Origin: Micromonospora sp. C31
GTDB lineage: Bacteria; Actinomycetota; Actinomycetes; Mycobacteriales; Micromonosporaceae
Direction of reading: 5' to 3'
Assembly: GCF_018070575.1 (NCBI RefSeq)
Contig: NZ_JAGPXN010000001.1
Coordinates: forward strand, 62,001 to 126,000
DNA: 64,000 bases
Below are positions 59,824 through 64,000 of this stretch, in pieces. Positions within the stretch are counted from its first letter, which is position 1. The number at the start of each line of letters is the position of its first letter. The translations under genes were made by a program, and so were the position numbers. The notes beneath the pieces are model-generated. The model saw nothing but the letters and a program-made list of their open reading frames with translations. It searched no databases and had not been told where the DNA came from.

Positions 59824-60825
59824 TCAGGCCGCCTGGAGCCCCTCGGCCCGGGCCAGCTCGCGGAGCCGGCCCAGTGCCTGGATCTCCAGCTGCCGGATCC
59901 GCTCCCGGGAGAGCGAGAAGCGCGAGGCCACCTCGGTCAGGGAGTGCTCCCGGCCGTCCTCGAGCCCGTAGCGGGCCCGCATGATGCCGGCCGAACGGTC
60001 GTCGAGGTGGTTGAGCAGGCCCTCGATCCGCTGCCGCTCCAGCCCGGTGAGGACGATCTCCTCCGGCGACGGCGCGTCGCTGTCGGCGACCAGGTCACCG
60101 AGGTTGGTGTCGCCGTCGTCGCCCACCGGGGTGTCCAGCGAGACGGTGTCCTGCGACCAGCGGACCAGCTCGTTGACCCGCTCGACGGTGACCCCGAGGG
60201 ACGCCGCGATCTGCTCCGGCTCCGGGTCGCTGCCCAGCTCGCGGGTGAGCTGGCGGGCCACGTTGCGCATCCGGTTGACGTCCTCGACCAGGTGCACCGG
60301 CAGCCGTACGGTGCGCTCCTGCTGCGCGATCGCCCGGCTGATCGCCTGGCGGATCCACCACGTCGCGTAGGTGGAGAACTTGTAGCCGCGCACGTAGTCG
60401 AACTTCTCGACCGCCCGCACCAGGCCGGTGTTGCCCTCCTGGATCAGATCCAGCATGGGCATGCCCGAGCGGACGTAGCGGCGGGCGATCGACACGACCA
60501 GCCGCAGGTTGGCCCGGATGAACAGGTCCTTGGCCCGCTCGCCCTCGGCGACCAGGCGCTCCAGGTCGTCCCGGTCGACACCGGCCGGGACGCGGTCCTC
60601 ACCGAGCAGGTGCTCGGCGTAGAGGCCGGCCTCGATCGCCTTGGAGAGGTCGACCTCCTTGGCGGCGTCCAGCAGTGGCGTCCGGGAGATCTCGTGAAGG
60701 TAGACGCCGACCAGGTCGCGCTCCTCGGCGACCTCGTCGGTTCGCATGCCGATGTTCTTGTCCACGTTGTCCACGGTCCCCTCGCTCGCGCCGGTTGCCC
60801 GGTTCCTTGCCATCCCCACGTCCAT
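59824..60825 (-). CDS. sigB: RNA polymerase sigma factor, group 2 (SigB/HrdB-like)
   Basis: 333 residues. Region 1.2: DLVGVYLHEISRTPLLDAAK. Region 2: LFIRANLRLVVSIARRYVRS, MPMLDLIQEGNTGLVRAVEK, FDYVRGYKFSTYATWWIRQA. Region 3: VRLPVHLVEDVNRMRNVARQ. Region 4: LEDGREHSLTEVASRFSLSR and RERIRQLEIQALGRLREL. It lacks region 1.1, so it is a group 2 non-essential factor like mycobacterial SigB, and it has no anti-sigma partner nearby. ATG at 60825 lies behind GGGGGAGG. Upstream is a SigR/SigH-type promoter, suggesting control by redox or envelope stress. Confidence 0.88.
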   Translation of the reverse strand: MDVGMARNRATGASEGTVDNVDKNIGMRTDEVAEERDLVGVYLHEISRTPLLDAAKEVDLSKAIEAGLYAEHLLGEDRVPAGVDRDDLERLVAEGERAKDLFIRANLRLVVSIARRYVRSGMPMLDLIQEGNTGLVRAVEKFDYVRGYKFSTYATWWIRQAISRAIAQQERTVRLPVHLVEDVNRMRNVARQLTRELGSDPEPEQIAASLGVTVERVNELVRWSQDTVSLDTPVGDDGDTNLGDLVADSDAPSPEEIVLTGLERQRIEGLLNHLDDRSAGIMRARYGLEDGREHSLTEVASRFSLSRERIRQLEIQALGRLRELARAEGLQAA

Positions 60826-60872
60826 CAGCCCTCCCCCGAAACTTCTGCGCCCACCGCTGCCGACACCTGCAC

Positions 60873-60898
60873 AACAGTTGAGACGCGTCGGGGATTCC
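60873..60898 (-). promoter_or_regulatory. SigR/SigH-type promoter upstream of sigB
   Basis: On the minus strand GGAAT (60898-60894) is followed by exactly 18 bases and then GTT (60875-60873). This matches the consensus of ECF factors SigR/SigH/SigE, known activators of SigB-type genes in actinobacteria. The predicted start lies about 40 bases before the sigma gene start codon. Confidence 0.6.
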
Positions 60899-61244
60899 AT
60901 GTCGGGAGTCGAAACTGTCACGAATGCCTGATAATCCGCTGAGAGCGCAATCCATGTTTGCTGTCAGCACCCCATGTGGCGGCCCTCCGACGGGGCACGC
61001 CAGGGGCGGCGAATCGACGTGTCGCCCGTGCCCGGTCCATGGCAGCACCGCCCGCCCGAGAGACACAGCGACCCGGATCACCGTCGCGCTGCGATCCTGG
61101 TCACTGCCGGAACACGCATCGGTGAACGGGTCGGTTCATCCACGCCCGTGGTATTACCCCACCCCCCGGTGAACAATCCGCACCGCGGTTCGATGCCCCG
61201 CGTGACGGGGATCGCAGGACGGGGCGTCTCGGGTCGGGTGGGGC
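60899..61244. other. Spacer between sigB and murQ
   Basis: No gene recognised on either strand. The middle (61085-61200) is composed of ordinary GC-rich sequence; a second sigB promoter may lie near 60920-60960, where the AT content is higher. Confidence 0.35.
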
Positions 61245-62195
61245 TCAGGAGGCGAGCAGGGCCAGCGCGCCGCGGACCTGGTCGGCGGAGCGGGCCAGGG
61301 CGGCCCGCGCGGCCGACACCTCCACCCCGGAGACGAGCGAGACCAGCGCCACCTTCATGTCGCCGTCGGCCTCGGCGAGGGCCCGCCGGCAGATCTCCTC
61401 CGCGCAGCCGGTGGCCTCGATCAGGATCGAGATCATCCGACCCCGGAGCTTGGCGTTGGTCGCGACCATGTCGATCATCAGGTTCGAGTAGACCCGACCC
61501 AGCCGAACCATCGCGGCCGTGGAGAAGGTGTTCAGCACCAACTTCTGGGCGGTCCCCGCCTTCATCCGGGTCGACCCGGTCACGACCTCCGGCCCGGTGT
61601 CCACCCCGATGAAGACGTCCACCGTCCCGGCGGCCTCCGCCTCCGGGTTGGCACAGAGCAGCACGGTCGAGGCCCCCTTGGCCCTCGCCGCGGCGAGCGC
61701 CCCCAGGACGTACGGTGTGCGTCCGCTGGCGGCGAGTCCGACCACCAGGTCCCCGGCCCGTACGCAGCCGGCGGCCTCGGCCGCGCCGCCCCGGTCGTCG
61801 TCCTCGGCATCCTCGACCGCCCGCCACATGGCCTCGGAACCGCCGGCGATGTGGGCGCAGAACCAGTGCCGGGGCGAGTTGAAGGTGGGTGCGAGTTCGG
61901 CGGCGTCGAGTACGCCGAGCCGGCCGGAGGTGCCGGCGCCGAAGTAGTGCACCCGGTGCCCGGCGCGCAGGGCGGTCACCGCCAGGTCCACCGTCGCGGC
62001 GATCTCGTCGAGGACGGCCGCGACGGCACCCGGCACCCGCCGGTCCGCGTCGTTGATCACCGTGAGCACGTCCCGGGTCGACATGAGGTCGAGGTCCGCG
62101 CTGAGCGGGTTACGTCGCTCCGTCGGCGCGCCGACCCGGATCACCGGCCGGGGCACCACCGGAGCCGTCACCTCGTGGGGTTCCACCGCCGTCAT
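61245..62195 (-). CDS. murQ: N-acetylmuramic acid 6-phosphate etherase
   Basis: 316 residues. MurQ cleaves the lactyl ether of MurNAc 6-phosphate, giving GlcNAc 6-phosphate in peptidoglycan recycling. The SIS fold is visible: VHYFGAGTSGRLGVLDAAEL, PTFN, VVGLAASGRTPYVLGALAAA, TGSTRMKAGTAQKLVLNTFS and AEEICRRALAEADGDMKVAL. The sequence ERRNPLSADLDLMSTRDVLT is the family's N-terminal signature. GGAGG lies five bases before the ATG, and the ATG overlaps the stop of murR by four bases (ATGA). It is transcribed after murR in one operon. Confidence 0.94.
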   Translation of the reverse strand: MTAVEPHEVTAPVVPRPVIRVGAPTERRNPLSADLDLMSTRDVLTVINDADRRVPGAVAAVLDEIAATVDLAVTALRAGHRVHYFGAGTSGRLGVLDAAELAPTFNSPRHWFCAHIAGGSEAMWRAVEDAEDDDRGGAAEAAGCVRAGDLVVGLAASGRTPYVLGALAAARAKGASTVLLCANPEAEAAGTVDVFIGVDTGPEVVTGSTRMKAGTAQKLVLNTFSTAAMVRLGRVYSNLMIDMVATNAKLRGRMISILIEATGCAEEICRRALAEADGDMKVALVSLVSGVEVSAARAALARSADQVRGALALLAS

Positions 62196-63106
62196 GCCCG
62201 CCTCCGTCCCGGGCCGACCCGGTGTGACCGGACCGCCTCGGCTGTCGCTTCGAGGGCCTTCCTGGCCCGGGACCGGTTGCGCGCGGCCACCCCGACGAAG
62301 AGGCAGTCGACCACGGTCAACTGGGCCAGCCGGCTCGCCATCGCCCCGGAGCGGTAGGTGGTCTCGCGGGCGGCCGTGGTGAGCACGAAGTCGGCCACCT
62401 CGGTGATCGGCGACCGGGGGAAGTTGGTGAGCGCCACCGTGGCCGCCCCCCGGGCCCGCGCCTGCTCCAGCACCTCGATCACGTCGGAGGTGGTGCCGGT
62501 GTGCGAGATGCCCACCGCCACGTCGCCGCGCCCGAGCAGCGCGGCGGACGTCAGCGCGGTGTGCACGTCCGGGAAGTAGAAGGCGGTGCGGCCGATGCGG
62601 TGCAGCTTCTGCTGGAAGTCCGAGGCGACGAAGCCGCTGGCACCCGCCCCGTAGACGTCGATCCGGCCGGCGCCCGCGATGGCGTCGACGACCTGCTCGC
62701 AGATCGCCGGGTCGAGCTGCTCGGCCGTCTCCTCGACGGCCCGCGCGTCGTTGAAGGCGATGGTCGCGATGATCTGGGCGAGGTCGGCCCCCGGTGGGAT
62801 GTCACCGCCGACGACCCGGGCGTCCGGCGGCTCGACCCGGCGGGCGGCCTCGGCGGCGAGCCGGATCCGCAGCTGCGGGTAGCCGTCCATGCCGACGGAC
62901 CGACAGAAGCGGATGACGGTCGCCTCGGATGTCTCCGCGGCGGTGGCGAGGTCGGTGATGGTCCGACGCGCGGCGGCGGCCGGGTCGGCCACCACCAGTC
63001 GGGCGACCCGCTGCTCGGCCGGCGACAACGAGGGGAGCAGGCCGCTGATGTGGACGATCAGCCCACCCGGCTCGTGACTCGCAGAAATCTTCGGACTCTT
63101 CGCCAC
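62192..63106 (-). CDS. murR: MurR/RpiR-family transcriptional regulator
   Basis: 304 residues. N-terminal RpiR-type helix-turn-helix (LPSLSPAEQRVARLVVADPA, ITDLATAAETSEATVIRFCR), then a C-terminal SIS sugar-phosphate-binding domain (GRIDVYGAGASGFVASDFQQ, VAVGISHTGTTSDVIEVLEQ). It is expected to sense MurNAc 6-phosphate or GlcN 6-phosphate and control murQ. The GTG start is only three bases from a TGAAA-N5-TTTCA operator, which would make autorepression direct and the mRNA nearly leaderless. Coupled to murQ by a four-base overlap. Confidence 0.9.
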   Translation of the reverse strand: MAKSPKISASHEPGGLIVHISGLLPSLSPAEQRVARLVVADPAAAARRTITDLATAAETSEATVIRFCRSVGMDGYPQLRIRLAAEAARRVEPPDARVVGGDIPPGADLAQIIATIAFNDARAVEETAEQLDPAICEQVVDAIAGAGRIDVYGAGASGFVASDFQQKLHRIGRTAFYFPDVHTALTSAALLGRGDVAVGISHTGTTSDVIEVLEQARARGAATVALTNFPRSPITEVADFVLTTAARETTYRSGAMASRLAQLTVVDCLFVGVAARNRSRARKALEATAEAVRSHRVGPGRRRA

Positions 63107-63109
63107 GGA

Positions 63110-63124
63110 TGAAACTTACTTTCA
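63110..63124. promoter_or_regulatory. MurR-type operator at the murR start
   Basis: TGAAACTTACTTTCA, an inverted repeat TGAAA-N5-TTTCA. Such sites are typical of RpiR-family regulators. It lies three bases upstream of the GTG, so binding would block transcription initiation or ribosome loading of murR-murQ. Confidence 0.65.
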
Positions 63125-63361
63125 CCAGGCGTGACCGTCAACCATGACTGCGTGTATTGAGCAAAGTACCGCCCGCCCGGGACGTACCGTTTCGCCCGGC
63201 GTGCGATTCCCCCGAACGGCGTCGCCTCCCGGCGAGACCCGCGCGGAGGCGGCGGTGGCCCCACCGGTCCTTCCCGCCCTCGTGCAGACCATGCCACCTC
63301 GCCGCCGGCCGCGATGCCCCGGGCACCCGGCAGCCGCCCCCGCGGACCCTCCGCGACCGGC

Positions 63362-64000
63362 TCAGCCGGTCAGCCGGCCGACTGCCACCGGCTCCGCCCC
63401 CGCCGGCGCGGACACCACGACGGGGCCCGCCTCGCGCTCGCCGGCCGCCCGGCCGTCGCGTCCCTCGGCCGGCCGGTCGCCGGCGGACGCCAGCCAGCCG
63501 GCCATGTGAGCCTGGATCTGCCGGGAGACCTCCGCCGGCGGGCGCCCGGCGTCGACCACCACGAAGGTCGGGTGTTCCGGCAGCGTCCGGTAGGCGGCGT
63601 CCGCGGCGGTCAGATAGCACATGCTCTCGTGGTCGGTGCCGCGCTGCTCGATCCGCCGGTACGCCTCGGCGGGATCGACGGTCAGCAGGAAGGTCACCTG
63701 CGGTCGTGGGAACAGCCGGTAGCCGGCGCGGGCCAGTCGCTCCCAGCGCTGGCCCCCGTGCGCCCGGATGCTCGCGTACTGGCAGGCGGAGTAGCGGTCC
63801 ATGACCGCGACGCGGCCGGTGAACAGACAGCTCAGCAGGGCGGCGGCGATCGCCAGCCAGCGGAGCACGGACTCGACCGCTAGCATCCCGCTGCGCCCGA
63901 GCAGTCGCTGGGCGTCGGGGCGGCCGAGGCGGTGCGCGAGACGGCCCAGCCAGCGTCGCCCGCCCGCGTTGCGGTGGTAGGTGGCGGGGCGGCCCGCCGC
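63362..64000 (-). CDS. Thymidylate-kinase-like protein, N-terminus missing
   Basis: The frame is open to the window end, so only the last ~212 residues are visible. VMDRYSACQYASIRAHGG has the DR(Y/H) motif of thymidylate kinases, YRLFPRPQVTFLLTVDPAEA matches the beta strand and DPxxA lid segment, and RIEQRGTDHE follows. The P-loop that should precede lies outside the window. Thymidylate kinase phosphorylates dTMP; in Micromonospora similar proteins are fused to other domains, and the Leu/Arg-rich upstream part here is not the canonical tmk start. The C-terminal 45 residues are low-complexity. Confidence 0.7.
   Translation of the reverse strand, partial: AAGRPATYHRNAGGRRWLGRLAHRLGRPDAQRLLGRSGMLAVESVLRWLAIAAALLSCLFTGRVAVMDRYSACQYASIRAHGGQRWERLARAGYRLFPRPQVTFLLTVDPAEAYRRIEQRGTDHESMCYLTAADAAYRTLPEHPTFVVVDAGRPPAEVSRQIQAHMAGWLASAGDRPAEGRDGRAAGEREAGPVVVSAPAGAEPVAVGRLTG

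Overview
The window is high-GC actinobacterial chromosome. Many of its proteins resemble those of Micromonosporaceae (Micromonospora, Salinispora), so a Micromonospora-like organism is my best guess. This is inferred from gene content, heavy GTG start use and dispersed palindromes I associate with that family; no search was run.

Layout. 1-4.3 kb: end of a GH15 glycosidase, then a minus-strand cobalamin operon (cobC-like, cobT, fused dehydrogenase/methyltransferase cysG/cobA). 4.4-13.4 kb: class A penicillin-binding protein, a CobB-like protein whose catalytic motifs are altered, SURF1-like protein, ATP-dependent DNA ligase, M20 peptidase and a small P-loop kinase. 13.5-20.8 kb: rhodanese, coupled cobD-cobQ, an SSB paralogue with a repeat-rich tail, an HPF-like protein behind a tiny leader ORF, a lipase-like hydrolase and a trypsin-like pseudoprotease.

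20983-37551: an integrated actinomycete integrative and conjugative element (AICE) of 16.5 kb in tRNA-Arg(TCT), bounded by 44-bp perfect direct repeats. It carries an integrase fused to a GntR-type domain, Xis, an HTH-TPR regulator, a divergent small-gene pair with phased operators, a Nudix hydrolase, membrane/spread-type proteins, a TraB/FtsK DNA pump and a DnaB-N/DUF3987 protein that is the only replication candidate. A CTAG-rich palindrome array and a 26-bp perfect hairpin flank the replication region. Cargo near the two ends has lower GC: a secreted I36-like protein on the left, and an ApeA-type HEPN anti-phage protein and a small membrane protein on the right.

37.6-53.5 kb: a lipoprotein, a three-gene two-component locus (kinase, kinase-like protein, LuxR-type regulator), PlsC-like acyltransferase, glycogen-debranching-type enzyme coupled to an SCP2-like protein, CBS protein, asd, an M16 peptidase pair, a catalase-like protein and a Tat-exported PhoX-like protein. 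53.6-64 kb: DAHP synthase behind an aromatic leader peptide and terminator (attenuator), several small membrane or acidic proteins, an NlpC/P60 endopeptidase, a SigB-like sigma factor with a SigR/SigH-type promoter, the murR-murQ recycling pair with an operator at the murR start, and a partial thymidylate-kinase-like gene.

The most unusual items are the CobB homologue lacking catalytic residues, the ApeA-bearing AICE with its integrase-GntR fusion and unusual replication module, the aromatic attenuator, and a 50-bp palindromic element lying in frame inside cysG/cobA. Protein domain names come from recognising motifs by eye.
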